Positions 43,388 through 52,205 are shown, numbered from the stretch's first letter. The stretch: DNA of 64,000 nucleotides from Streptomyces atroolivaceus (GCF_000717025.1 NZ_JNXG01000025.1:1-64000); one strand, 5' to 3'. Notes: generated by a model not told the origin, from the letters alone. Translations and numbers: made by a program.

Positions 43388-44208
43388 TGCGCTACCCCGG
43401 CCAGAGAGGGGGCGGAAGCGACAGCCAGGGTTCCCGCATGCAGCGGAGTGTCCAGAGGAGCGGTCAACAGCCCCCGCCACAAGCCATGGAACACCGCAGG
43501 CCACACAGCGATTGGATCACCCATCGCAGCTACGCCGTCCAGCAGAGCCGTGGCAGTGCGGAACGACCGAGAGACGCCCAGCATCAGACCCTGTGCGCAC
43601 CGCGGGTGACGGTACCCGGCGAGCCAGCGGACATTCGCCTCGACCACCTGCGGCGGCCGCCCGACTAGCCGGTAGTGCCAGCCCGCGGCCGTCGCAGCGG
43701 CATCGACATGCGCCGCCCGCTGCACCAGCCGCCGCCCTGCCCCCAGCCGACCTGCACAGTCGATCAGCAGTCCGCTGCCGTCTGCTAGCCGCGCCATCAG
43801 ATGAGGCGCGTGCCCAATGGTCCTTCCGCCTCTGCCCCGCCACCGCAGCTCCACCGGACGGCATGCCACAGCAACCACCTGCGGATCGAAGTCCAGCATC
43901 ATCAACTGCGTGCGCATCGACCCGAATCCGTAGCGCACCATGCCGCCGTTCGTTGCCGTCCACCACCAACCTGGACCCACCCGGCGGCCCTTGAGGATCG
44001 GGAACTCCCACACTGGGGCGCAGCCCTCCAAGCGCATCTCGCTCGCAGCCTGCAACCACGGCATCTGCACGGACTCACCAGCCTCACCGATGAAGTGCGC
44101 TTCGACGAGATCCGGGTCCACGCACCGAAGCACGCGACCACTCGCAGACCGGTCATCTGGCTGTGATTTTTCATTGATTGTGATGATATTTTGCATACAG
44201 GGCAGCAT
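43384..44208 (-). CDS. tnsA: TnsA-like endonuclease subunit, active site possibly altered
   Basis: A 274-residue protein. MRTQLMMLDFDPQVVAVACR, then PVELRWRG, HAPHLMARLADG and LLIDCAG follow the TnsA-like actinobacterial family, which cuts the 5' ends of the transposon (E. coli TnsA uses Glu63, Asp114, Lys132). Relatives I recall have H-x-PDF-x-AR..VVVDV; here PDF is PHL, so the acidic residue appears replaced by His. If true the cut-and-paste step may be lost. The C-terminal VRWLAGYRHPRC and GDPIAVWPAVFHGLWRG are typical. Start unclear (ATG 44208 or 44196); the first 20 codons are AT-rich. Confidence 0.75.
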   Translation of the reverse strand: MLPCMQNIITINEKSQPDDRSASGRVLRCVDPDLVEAHFIGEAGESVQMPWLQAASEMRLEGCAPVWEFPILKGRRVGPGWWWTATNGGMVRYGFGSMRTQLMMLDFDPQVVAVACRPVELRWRGRGGRTIGHAPHLMARLADGSGLLIDCAGRLGAGRRLVQRAAHVDAAATAAGWHYRLVGRPPQVVEANVRWLAGYRHPRCAQGLMLGVSRSFRTATALLDGVAAMGDPIAVWPAVFHGLWRGLLTAPLDTPLHAGTLAVASAPSLAGVAQ

Positions 44209-44518
44209 CTTCCAGGAAGAGGGAACGGAGCCGCTGACAGCCACCGGAACAGAGGGCACACCGGTGCGCACACGTACGCCGTTGATTGCCCGAGCGGCGC
44301 AGCGGAGGCAGCCTGGGGCCACGAGAGAGCCTCGTAGCCGACAGGAGGTAAACACTGCCGTCGCGTGACGTGCGCCGAGGGCAGACATCGCCGGAACGTG
44401 GGTACGCGGCACTGACGCCGATGAAGCGTCACGGGGGGTCCCGTGACGCGGAGCGGCAGTTCAAGAAGCAGTCGCGTCTTAGCGAGCGGAGCAGCGTGGA
44501 GCTTCGCCCCACGCGGCG
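44209..44518. other. Region between tnsA and the upstream gene
   Basis: Holds the tnsA promoter region and the perfect hairpin at 44426-44449. A transposon end may lie here. The tnsA frame stays open to 44412 but that extension looks non-coding. Confidence 0.4.
44426..44449 (-). terminator. Perfect 10-base hairpin after the 44519-45187 gene
   Basis: GCGTCACGGG and CCCGTGACGC pair perfectly around a GGGT loop, 70 bases beyond the stop codon of the upstream minus-strand gene. It probably insulates that gene from tnsA. A role as a transposon-end or protein-binding site cannot be excluded. Confidence 0.55.
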
Positions 44519-45187
44519 TCAGACGGGATCGAGATCGTACAGAGCGGGCACCTGCTTGAGCAGGGCGACGTAGTGCTCGGGAGGCAGGCTCCTCAACTCC
44601 GCAAAGGTCAGGCCCATCAGCAGACCAGACGATTCCTCGGCAGCCACCTCAACCGTGGGTGGGGCGGACGGCAGGGCGATGGTGCACGCCGCCGACGGCG
44701 AGATCCGCATCGCTGGATCCTGGCGAAGAACCAGCGCCAGCATCAACCACTCGACGAGGTACTGAGCCCTGCGGGCGGCGATGCCGGTGGCTCCCCGGAG
44801 GCGGCTCACCAATACCGTCTGCTCGACCGGCGCGTCAAGAAGCATGCCGTATACGAGCGGCACGGACCAGTGCTTCAGAAAGAGAGGCAGAAGCAGCAGG
44901 CGCCCCTGGGTCTCGTCCTTCCTGCAAGCCGTCGCGATCTCCCAGCCCGCCACCGTTGCGGCGCACTCTTGCCGTGTGCCTTCGACAAGACCGACCGTCC
45001 CCAGGAACGCCATGATCTCCGCGACTGTGTCCTGCCCCAGCCCCGAACGGCCGGCGAGTTCGCGGGAGCTGACCGAACGCCTTTCCGGTCCGCTCAGCGT
45101 TGCCAGATCGAGGGAGACCGCCCACTGAATCGGAGTGCTCGCGCGGCTGGTAGGAAACAGCTGACGGGTCTGGTGCGTGCTGGTCAC
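44519..45187 (-). CDS. Winged-helix-like hypothetical protein next to the Tn7-like module
   Basis: A 222-residue protein. ERRSVSSRELAGRSGLGQDT with VAEIMAFLGTVGLV looks like a winged helix-turn-helix. The rest is helical, with hydrophobic patches (LLLLPLFLKHWSVPLVYGML) that might be buried rather than membrane-spanning. GTG 45187 has GGGAGG nine bases upstream. The start overlaps the stop of a possible 26-codon leader (GTGA). Probably a regulator; target unknown. Its position just before tnsA suggests a role in the element or in its host replicon. Confidence 0.65.
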   Translation of the reverse strand: MTSTHQTRQLFPTSRASTPIQWAVSLDLATLSGPERRSVSSRELAGRSGLGQDTVAEIMAFLGTVGLVEGTRQECAATVAGWEIATACRKDETQGRLLLLPLFLKHWSVPLVYGMLLDAPVEQTVLVSRLRGATGIAARRAQYLVEWLMLALVLRQDPAMRISPSAACTIALPSAPPTVEVAAEESSGLLMGLTFAELRSLPPEHYVALLKQVPALYDLDPV

Positions 45188-45264
45188 TGCTCTACCTCCC
45201 GCACAGCCTGACGGCCGGCGAAACAGAGGGAGCGGCCGATGCCGTCACCGGTCATAAAGATCAT
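45184..45264 (-). CDS. Possible 26-residue leader peptide
   Basis: MIFMTGDGIGRSLCFAGRQA.. from ATG 45264, ending at a TGA that overlaps the GTG of the next gene. GAAAGAGG lies about 20 bases upstream. Coupled leaders of this size occur in actinobacteria, but coding evidence is thin. Confidence 0.3.
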   Translation of the reverse strand: MIFMTGDGIGRSLCFAGRQAVREVEQ

Positions 45265-45438
45265 CACGTGGGGCCTCTTTCGTAAGTACAGACACGTTGG
45301 TATGAAGCACCGCGCCTTCCGACACCAGGTCTCGCTATAGTGACGGTGCGCGTGGGGCCTAAACATGCGCAGCCGGGGCCGCCGAACCTCACTTCGGCGG
45401 CATCCCGTGCTTATACGCGCACGCCAGGGCATGATCTT

Positions 45439-45936
45439 TCAAGAACGCACTGGCTCGGACTCCTTGACAGCAAGCCGGTATGAACCGGTCCGGGGACGCG
45501 TGAGAATGCCGCGCTTTACCATGCGGTTCAGGTCTCGGGCGCAGTTCTCCGCTTTGACGTCGGGACGCATCTTCCCGACCTCATCCTTGATCTCCGCGTA
45601 CGTTGCCTCGACTTGCATCCGCAGAAAGTCCTGGATGACGGCAGCGACGGAGACCCGCGGCTGTGAGCACGGCACCGCTTCCGCGACGGGATCAGCGACA
45701 CCGGTCTCGCCCTCGGCCAGCGGCTCGTCCAGTGCCGACAGCCAGGCCTCAGCCTTCGACAGAGCAGTGCCGGAAGCCGTAGCCATCAAGGCCACCAAAT
45801 CCTCCCGCTCCTTCGCCGACCGCAGCGCTTCCTCGGCAGCCTGACGCTCAGCCGTCGCCCTGCGGAGCAGTTCTCTGTCCTCTGCGGCATGCCGCGCCAG
45901 CTGGGTAGCCCACAGCTTCCGCCTGGTCACGTTCAC
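45439..45936 (-). CDS. Coiled-coil / winged-helix hypothetical protein
   Basis: A 165-residue protein. GTG 45936 follows a near-perfect GGAAGGAG at the right distance, so the longer frame from 46047 is not used. The N-terminal 65 residues (LARHAAEDRELLRRATAERQ, then AAEEALRSAKERE) form a coiled coil. The C-terminal part (VSVAAVIQDFLRMQVEATYA, DVKAENCARDLNRMVKRGIL) looks like a winged helix with a conserved-looking recognition helix. It is probably a DNA-binding accessory protein. Family not recognised. Confidence 0.7.
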   Translation of the reverse strand: MNVTRRKLWATQLARHAAEDRELLRRATAERQAAEEALRSAKEREDLVALMATASGTALSKAEAWLSALDEPLAEGETGVADPVAEAVPCSQPRVSVAAVIQDFLRMQVEATYAEIKDEVGKMRPDVKAENCARDLNRMVKRGILTRPRTGSYRLAVKESEPVRS

Positions 45937-46502
45937 TGGGCATCTCCTTCCGGCACAGTCGTAAAAGACCTTCCCTGCGCAGCAGACCATATAGCGGTCC
46001 CGCCACCTACCTAGCAACTTCCTGATGGGATGGAACCTCTCTCCCATCCCGCCAGCACTGAACTACCCCCGTATTCCTGGGCGCGCCTACCGTCGGACAC
46101 CTTCCCTATTGCCATCACCCGCATGGGTGAATGCCCGGAGGGTCAAGGTTGACTCCCTCTTTCCATCAGCTGTGACGGTAGCTCGCGGCATCCCTGGACG
46201 GTGCCGGGTGAACTGTGCTGTCTGGCCTCGCGGTGTATCGAGCGGGCCATGGCCTACCCTTCGGAATCGGTCCCGCAGCGGCGCAGGGAGCCGCCAGGGC
46301 GCCTGTTTGAAACCTGCCTCGTTACGATAAATCCGACCGCCTGGCACCTTCAGGAATCGGCAATGAACAGGACGGACGAGAAGATGCTGGTTTGCTCTGT
46401 GTGTAGGTAGCGTTACGATACTCAATCGAACGGAACGTGTTATCTATGTTCGAAACGATTTACTAATCGCCCGAAGCGCAGAAGCAGTTGAGAGAGAAAA
46501 CA
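45937..46502. other. Divergent intergenic region
   Basis: Separates two divergent genes, so it holds promoters for both. CGTTACGATA occurs twice (46320-46329, 46411-46420). The right 100 bases are AT-rich for this DNA. No ORF is supported. Confidence 0.5.
46392..46419 (+). promoter_or_regulatory. Candidate promoter of the 46503 gene
   Basis: TTGCTC (46392-46397), a 16-base spacer and TACGAT (46414-46419) resemble a Streptomyces housekeeping promoter. A second TACGAT in the repeated decamer at 46320 lacks a well-spaced -35. Confidence 0.4.
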
Positions 46503-46946
46503 ATGGCTAGACGCGAGCGATCGGTTCCCACGGGCGAAGATGCGCCGGTACAAAGACTGGAGTGCCGCCACTGCGGCATGTCCTGGAACCGCCCTCCCAA
46601 GCCAGGTCGGCTACCCCGGTTCTGCTCGGATGCCTGCAAGCAGGCTTCCTGGCGCCGACAGGCCCGGGATCAGCACGCCGAGAGGGCGTCTGCGCGGCCG
46701 CGGCAGGGGCAACGCGAGCGATTCCACGCCGAACTGGCGGCCCTTTCAAGCAAGAAACCCCTGCCCACCCCAAGAATTCTTCCCCTGCTGAGGGAACTCG
46801 CGCAAACGACGGCCTCGGACGAACGCACAGCCCAGCAGCTCTACAAGGCTGCGGTACGGAAGTGGCACCCGGACGCTGGGGGAGACGCAGGAACATTCAC
46901 GCTGCTCCAACTGGCATACCGCCGGGCGCAACAGGAGGGGTTCTGA
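46503..46946 (+). CDS. Zinc-ribbon protein with J-domain-like C-terminus
   Basis: A 147-residue protein. LECRHCGMSW and RFCSDACKQASWR give two cysteine pairs, the small zinc ribbon seen in plasmid and phage proteins that start with a CRxCG..FCSxxCR module. The C-terminal 50 residues (AQQLYKAAVRKWHPDAGGDA, FTLLQLAYRRAQQ) match the J-domain core, including HPD and the trailing helix. A J-domain would recruit DnaK. ATG 46503 follows GAGAGAG. Role unknown; it may regulate replication-initiator assembly, but this is speculation from plasmid J-proteins. Confidence 0.7.
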   Translation: MARRERSVPTGEDAPVQRLECRHCGMSWNRPPKPGRLPRFCSDACKQASWRRQARDQHAERASARPRQGQRERFHAELAALSSKKPLPTPRILPLLRELAQTTASDERTAQQLYKAAVRKWHPDAGGDAGTFTLLQLAYRRAQQEGF

Positions 46947-47716
46947 GGGCGGCAGAACCTGCACGCAGGCACCGGCCGATACAGTGGCTTCCTGTTCCTT
47001 CTGTCCGGCCGGCCTACCGGCTGCTCGTGCGGTAGGCGTGCAGGCCGCGACCGGTGGTGCTCGTTCACCGTGCCACCCGCTCTATGACCTTCCGGCGGTG
47101 TGAAGCCGTTCCACCGATGGCACCTCTCGCCTGCCAACCGGGCCCGGCGCGAGCGCACTTCTTTACCGGCGTGAACGCCGCTGCACCGGGGCCGACGAAG
47201 CCGAAGGGGCGGCGGCGCTTTCAGCTCGAAGAAGGCGTAAGCACTCCTGGCTCTCCCGCACTTGCTGCTACCTTTACCTTGACGACGATGCTGTCACTAA
47301 CTGCCGTTGTCTCTCGGCCGCATGGCGGCTCATCGCGATACGTCAGACATCTCGATCAACAGCTCGGGGGCCTTGTTCATTGCGCTGCGCAGGCCGTTAC
47401 CCGATCGGTGGCCATCTCGAAGAATCTCAATGAAGAGAGCCTTGGCCGAGCCGGGGTGAAGCTGCAGCGCGGAGGCCGTGCGGTGCCGGGCTTGCGTCCC
47501 CGCACCACCCCTGCCAACTCCCCTTCACCGGAAGCTGCGCACCGAGCGGTTCGCGGCTTCGGGCCGGGGACGGCGGGCCACAGGCCGGTTGCCGATCGGT
47601 TTTGCCTATTCCCGAACCAGATACAAGCCAGATCAGATAATTGAGTGGGCTTGCCTGGGGAGAGGGTTGGCGGTACGTTCGCAAGGACAGAGCCTCGATC
47701 GGTGAGGAGCCAGGCA
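46947..47716. other. Intergenic region upstream of the Tap-like operon
   Basis: Frames in it lack coding character. The right end has GAGGAG eight bases before the operon's first ATG. TTGACG occurs near 47280 without a matched -10. Nothing else recognised; no iteron-like repeats were found. Confidence 0.45.
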
Positions 47717-48319
47717 ATGCTGCTTACGACGGGGCAGGCTGCTGAGGAACTCGGCTGCGCCATCACTACTTTCCGCCGCCTCATCACTGCAGAGGTCCTG
47801 CCCGGTCTCTCCCGCCGAGGTGTGCGGGTGATGACTCCTCTGCAGGTCGTACAGGCTCTGCGGGAGCGTCCTTTCGCTCCCGTGGATCACCTGGATGTGA
47901 AGGAGATCGGTGTGCTGCGTGTTGACGCTGCCCGCCAGGCCGGTGGTCCTGACGGGCAGCGGACCGGCTTCTCGTCCAGGCTTGCCCCCGAGGATCTCCT
48001 GGAGAGCTTGAGGGGCGGATGGCGCTGCGATGCCACCAGTGTGGCCGCCGGGGGAGTACTCCCAGTGACCCTGTCCGGCTACGTGGTGGCCGTCCTGACT
48101 GGCCTGGGGACGTGGGAGAAGAGGGAGGACGGGCGGCACGTCTTCCCGGACGCTGTCCTGGCCGGGTACGTCACCGATCTGGCCACCCCGGTCAAGCACC
48201 TGACCGCACCGCGGCAGGCTGACCGGGACGTCGCTGACCTCCTTCTGGGCACCCGTCTGCCTTCCCACTCGGGCGGCACTGTCGCCTACGTCTCCACCGG
48301 AAGTCTTTCCGCCAACTGA
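47717..48319 (+). CDS. HTH (excisionase/MerR-type) protein, first gene of the Tap-like operon
   Basis: A 200-residue protein. TTGQAAEELGCAITTFRRLI, LPGLSRRGVRVM.. is an HTH_17/MerR-like DNA-binding start. The remainder is not recognised; it includes a β-rich ATSVAAGGVLPVTLSGYVVA and a likely helical tail. ATG 47717 has GAGGAG upstream. It precedes the Tap-like gene by 22 bases, so it is co-transcribed with it and may bind the replicon's ends or its own promoter. Confidence 0.7.
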   Translation: MLLTTGQAAEELGCAITTFRRLITAEVLPGLSRRGVRVMTPLQVVQALRERPFAPVDHLDVKEIGVLRVDAARQAGGPDGQRTGFSSRLAPEDLLESLRGGWRCDATSVAAGGVLPVTLSGYVVAVLTGLGTWEKREDGRHVFPDAVLAGYVTDLATPVKHLTAPRQADRDVADLLLGTRLPSHSGGTVAYVSTGSLSAN

Positions 48320-48341
48320 CCTGCAGGTACAAGGAATCGTG

Positions 48342-50495
48342 ATGGACGCAAAGACCTACAACGCGGAGCTGGCCGAGCTGCGCGTCCTGCGGGACGGCAT
48401 CAGGAAAGCGCAGGCCGCGCTGGAGAAACTGGAGACGGACCGCGCCCGCAAGATCACCGCACTCGCGGGATACGAGAAGGCGAAGGCGGAGCGCATTGCT
48501 CCCGCCGCGGGGCTCAGCCTGGCCGACATCGTGGCGATCGCCCCTATCCTCGCCCCCGACCGGCTCACCGCCACAGCACAGGAAAACCCCGCTCCGACGC
48601 CCCCGTCACCCGGACCCGCCCATGCCACAGCCCTGGAAGGCACTGAGGACCGGCCGGCGCCGACAGGCCCGAGCGCTCCAGCGATGACCCGCCCGACCCC
48701 CCAACCTGCCGTGATCCCTGAACGGCCCGCACCGACCTCTGCCACTTCACCGGCAGAGCTGGCAGCCCCGCCAGCCGCACCATCCGTGCCCACCGCAGCA
48801 CTACGGACCTTGCCCGACATCCCCGAAGGCCACGATGGCGACCGTTGGTTCGCCCACACCGCGAACCTCGCCTCCACGCACCCGAACTTCACCCAGCAGG
48901 CCCGCAGCACCGTCTTCCTCGACACGCACACCGGTGTGCTGGTTTACCGCGACCAGACGTTCCGCATCGACCTGCCTACTGCCAGCGCCGCAGAAATCCT
49001 CAATACCGTTTTCCACGTCCTGCCCGGCGGCGTCGAGCGGATCTACATCACCGCGGGCGCCCCCTGGCACCGGCAGGCCGACCAGCACCCCTTCCTCAAG
49101 GACACCGTCGCCGCCTGGCTGAACGCCCCCACACCCGGCTGGCGCACGGACACCGGGCGCGGTCGGGACCGGATGGCCGGCCACTTCGTCCACCCCCGCA
49201 ACCCCGTCGGCCGCTACCAGCGCGAACACGGCGAGCAGCATGTCGAGATCCGGTCGGCGGGGGAGTGGTTCGACGCCGACGGGGCGGAGCCCGCCGTCAT
49301 CCGTGACGCGTTCGTCCTGCTGTGGAAGGCCCTGCGCCGCCACTGGCCCGACGCCGTCCTGATGGGCTCACCGTCCCAGACCGGCCGTGACCTGTGGACC
49401 CGCACGATCCCGACCAAGGGCCAGTACGCGGACGGCTACCCCGTTCTGTCCGAAGAGCTCCGCAGCCTCTTCCACGCTACCGCGGGGCAGGGCCGCACCG
49501 AACTCATCACCCCGCCCCGCGTTCCCGCCCAGCTCCCCGCCCTGGTCGAGTACGACCGCACCTTCGCCTACGCCAAACACACTTGGAAAGCCGGAGTCGG
49601 TACCCCCCGCCGTATCACCGCCACCAGGTTCGCCGCCTGGTCGGAAAGGGAACAAACGAAGGCACTGTTCGCCTGCGGGCACTGGCACGTTCGCGTCACC
49701 GTCCCCGAGACCTGGGACCACGTCGGAATGCTCCCCGCGCCCGCTCCCGGAGACCGGGCCTGGCACTACCCGGCCACCCCCGGCACCACGTTCACCACTT
49801 GGGCGGGCGGACCCGAAATCCACACCGCCTTGTCCAACCCGCGCAGCCCGTGGAAGATCGAAATTCTCGACGGCATCCTCTTCGACGACGGCAAACCCCT
49901 GGACGACTGGTCCAAGAAGCTCAAGGAAGCCTGGTCTTCCCTCACTGCCCAGGCCGACCTCAACGGCGACCCCGACCAGCGCACCGCAGCCCACCTCGCC
50001 GCCCGCGCCGTCCGCGCCGTCCTCCTCTACGGCATCGGCGCCTTCGCCCAACGCCCCCGCACCGTCACCGGCACCACCCCCCGCACCGCAGAACGTGACG
50101 TCCCCACCGACGCCGAGATCATCGGCTTCGACGACCAGACCATCACCTGGCAACGCCCCACCGGCTTCACCCGCGACCCCAACGCCCACCCCGAATGGGC
50201 CGCCCACATCTGGTCCTCCGCGCGAGCCGCCCTGCTCTCCCAGCGCCACCGCGACGACAACACCTACGCAGGCGCCCTCCACGCCCCGCCCGGCAGCGTC
50301 GTCGCCTTCCGCACCGACGCCGTCTACCTCACCCAGCCCCAGGCCTGGCCCTACCACGGCCAGCCCGGCGACTACCTGAACAAGGGCCACCTCACCGGCC
50401 CCCTCACCGCCCCCACCACAGAGGACGAACTCCTGACCCTGCGCGACAAGGGCCGCACCACATTGCAGACCACGAGTAACAACGAGGGGTCCTGA
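48342..50495 (+). CDS. Tap-like protein with polymerase-like palm motifs
   Basis: A 717-residue protein. Residues 1-45 are coiled coil, then a Pro/Ala linker to about 155. The main domain carries motifs resembling B-family (protein-primed) polymerases: LVEYDRTFAYA (about 402-412, motif A), WKIEILDGILFDDGKPLDDW (palm strand, about 505-525) and VVAFRTDAVYLTQP (about 653-666, motif C), followed by GDYLNKGHLTGPL. Streptomyces Tap has the same kind of A and C motifs (IDVNTAF, LSDCVVYL) and recruits the terminal protein to telomeres. This is a distant member at best. Both palm aspartates seem present. It overlaps the next gene by one base (TGATG). The assignment is inference; the gene itself is secure. 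Confidence 0.7.
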   Translation: MDAKTYNAELAELRVLRDGIRKAQAALEKLETDRARKITALAGYEKAKAERIAPAAGLSLADIVAIAPILAPDRLTATAQENPAPTPPSPGPAHATALEGTEDRPAPTGPSAPAMTRPTPQPAVIPERPAPTSATSPAELAAPPAAPSVPTAALRTLPDIPEGHDGDRWFAHTANLASTHPNFTQQARSTVFLDTHTGVLVYRDQTFRIDLPTASAAEILNTVFHVLPGGVERIYITAGAPWHRQADQHPFLKDTVAAWLNAPTPGWRTDTGRGRDRMAGHFVHPRNPVGRYQREHGEQHVEIRSAGEWFDADGAEPAVIRDAFVLLWKALRRHWPDAVLMGSPSQTGRDLWTRTIPTKGQYADGYPVLSEELRSLFHATAGQGRTELITPPRVPAQLPALVEYDRTFAYAKHTWKAGVGTPRRITATRFAAWSEREQTKALFACGHWHVRVTVPETWDHVGMLPAPAPGDRAWHYPATPGTTFTTWAGGPEIHTALSNPRSPWKIEILDGILFDDGKPLDDWSKKLKEAWSSLTAQADLNGDPDQRTAAHLAARAVRAVLLYGIGAFAQRPRTVTGTTPRTAERDVPTDAEIIGFDDQTITWQRPTGFTRDPNAHPEWAAHIWSSARAALLSQRHRDDNTYAGALHAPPGSVVAFRTDAVYLTQPQAWPYHGQPGDYLNKGHLTGPLTAPTTEDELLTLRDKGRTTLQTTSNNEGS

Positions 50496-51208
50496 TGCCG
50501 CCCCGCCGCCGACGCGCCCCCGCACCACAACTCAACGACGCAGCCCAGCTCGCCGACCAGCTCCAGGCAGCCGGCTACACCAAACGCGACATCGCCCGCA
50601 TCATCAACCGAGACCCCTCCCTCGTCTCCCAGTTCTACACAAAGAACAAAGGCGCAGCCTTCGTCCCGGCCCTCACCCAGGTCCTCGCCGCTGTCCAGAG
50701 CGCAGGCATCACCGAACTGACCGAGCTCGCGGCCATCGCAGCCGGGCACATCACCCGCCGCACCACCGCCGCCGGCACCAAAGCCCGCGTCCGCACCAAA
50801 GCACTCCTCATCACCCCCACCGGCACCGGCACCGGACGCGCCGGAGCACAGGCCATCGCTTCCGGATCCGCCCGCCTACGCCCCCTCATCGCTGAAGCCG
50901 CCCGCCAGGGCCTGCGCTTGGCCTTCACCGTGCGCCTCGCAAAGACCGGCTACGTCCACGCCTCCGGAAGCCGCACCGACTCACCCGGTATCCGCCGCGA
51001 TGTCATCCAGCGCACCGACCACACCGAAGAGCGCTCCTACGGATCCGCCGCCACCGGCGGCTTCGAAGCGGGGGACTTCGCCCGCCGCGTCGACCAGTCC
51101 GGCGGAGACGTCACGTCCGCCATTCACCAGTGGCTCGTCGAAACCGGCCGCATCCACCCCGACGCCCACATCACCCACCTGGAAATCCGCACCTGGCGCT
51201 CACGCTGA
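50495..51208 (+). CDS. HTH protein in the position of a terminal protein
   Basis: A 237-residue basic protein starting PPRRRRAPAPQLNDAAQLAD. Residues about 25-55 (GYTKRDIARIINRDPSLVSQ) are a helix-turn-helix, as at the start of Tpg, the protein bound to Streptomyces telomeres. The rest (LRLAFTVRLAKTGYVHASGS, VTSAIHQWLVETGRIHPDAH) is not recognised. A Tpg-like protein needs an accessible Ser, Thr or Tyr as primer; several are present. It is translationally coupled to the Tap-like gene, mirroring the tap-tpg and SCP1 tac-tpc gene orders. Terminal-protein function is a hypothesis. Confidence 0.65.
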   Translation: MPPRRRRAPAPQLNDAAQLADQLQAAGYTKRDIARIINRDPSLVSQFYTKNKGAAFVPALTQVLAAVQSAGITELTELAAIAAGHITRRTTAAGTKARVRTKALLITPTGTGTGRAGAQAIASGSARLRPLIAEAARQGLRLAFTVRLAKTGYVHASGSRTDSPGIRRDVIQRTDHTEERSYGSAATGGFEAGDFARRVDQSGGDVTSAIHQWLVETGRIHPDAHITHLEIRTWRSR

Positions 51209-51318
51209 CCCTCAAACCACCCGCAGGCCGCTGCCCCCGCGTCATAACCGGGACAAAACGAGGGCAACCCCAGGTCTGACTTGACCTTCGAGATCACATC
51301 GAGGAGCAATTCGTAATC

Positions 51319-52188
51319 ATGACCGGATCGATCACCACGCATTTCGGCACTGACGGAGTCCGCCGATTCCACCCCGTATCCCTCCACGGCGCCCCGGTGC
51401 CTGAGGACGTTGTCCGCACGCTGCGAGACCAGGGTGTTCCGGTCGCTGTCGCGCCCTACTTCCGCGCGGCGGCCACCAATGACGCCGCCCAACTCGCAGC
51501 GTTCGCCTCCCAGCAAAAGCGTCCGTCCCCGCCCGGCACGCTCAGCCGCTGGCTGCGTCTGGGCACGGATGGAGGCGCCGAGCTGTGCGTCAGGCCGGAC
51601 GGTGCCGTCCAAGCCGTCTTCCTGTCCGAGGTGATTCCGGACATGTACGTCAGCGCAAGCGTGGATCTGTTCAACGAAGCGCTGGTGCTGCTCGACCGCG
51701 GCCTGCCGCGCCTCGCCGCTGCAGACGGCCTTCAAGACGCGCTCCCCATCCTTCACAGCCTCATGACAGGACTCAAGGACCTCGACCCCCTGGCCTTCGC
51801 CGAACGGGAAAGCTGGTGGCCCCGAGTCCTGGACGACGTCCGGCACACCCTGAACTTCCCGTTCTCGGCCTCCTTCGAGTTCAAGCTGCCCGAAGGCCGC
51901 AAGGAAGTCGTCACCGACAGCACGGGCCCCGGCCAGCTCCACCCCGAGGAGCGCATCTGGCAGCGCCTGTCAGCATCGGGGGTCCGCCCACAAGACGTCA
52001 CCCGCGTCTACTGCGAACTGCAACCCTGCCTCATGCCCGGCCACTACTGCGCACAATGGATGCAACAGCTCTTTCCCTCAGCCCAGTTCACCCACAGCTT
52101 CGACTACGGCGTGACAGCACAATCACGCGAGGAAGGGCTGAAGCAGACGATCTTGTACGCTGCTCAGCAGGCTGGCCAACAGCAGTAG
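51319..52188 (+). CDS. SUKH-4-like protein fused to a nucleotide-deaminase-like domain
   Basis: A 289-residue protein. The first 190 residues resemble the SUKH-4 immunity family (AELCVRPDGAVQAVFLSEVI, VSASVDLFNEALVLLDRGLP). The C-terminal 90 have LHPEERIW (about 206-213) and VYCELQPCLMPGHYC (about 230-244), the H-x-E and PC..C zinc/active-site pattern of deaminases in polymorphic toxin systems. Such SUKH-deaminase fusions are usual in Streptomyces; whether the domain acts on nucleic acid is unknown. ATG with GAGGAG 12 bases upstream. The next gene begins 17 bases later, so the two are likely one operon. Confidence 0.75.
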   Translation: MTGSITTHFGTDGVRRFHPVSLHGAPVPEDVVRTLRDQGVPVAVAPYFRAAATNDAAQLAAFASQQKRPSPPGTLSRWLRLGTDGGAELCVRPDGAVQAVFLSEVIPDMYVSASVDLFNEALVLLDRGLPRLAAADGLQDALPILHSLMTGLKDLDPLAFAERESWWPRVLDDVRHTLNFPFSASFEFKLPEGRKEVVTDSTGPGQLHPEERIWQRLSASGVRPQDVTRVYCELQPCLMPGHYCAQWMQQLFPSAQFTHSFDYGVTAQSREEGLKQTILYAAQQAGQQQ

Positions 52189-52205
52189 CCGACCGGGGGA
52201 GTGCA

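Larger units (their letters stand above)
38904..44208 (-). mobile_element. Tn7-like transposition module TnsA-TnsB-TnsC-TniQ
   Basis: Four genes in order on one strand with overlaps of 4 bases (A/B) and 13 bases (B/C): endonuclease-like TnsA, DDE transposase TnsB, AAA+ regulator TnsC and TniQ. This set defines actinobacterial Tn7-like elements. Transposon ends and cargo limits could not be fixed from sequence alone. Confidence 0.82.

Noticed and set aside
42104..43609. Long + strand frame opposite tnsB
   Set aside because: Composition (His, Arg, Gln runs) typical of antisense reading of a GC-rich gene; the DDE transposase is unmistakable on the other strand.
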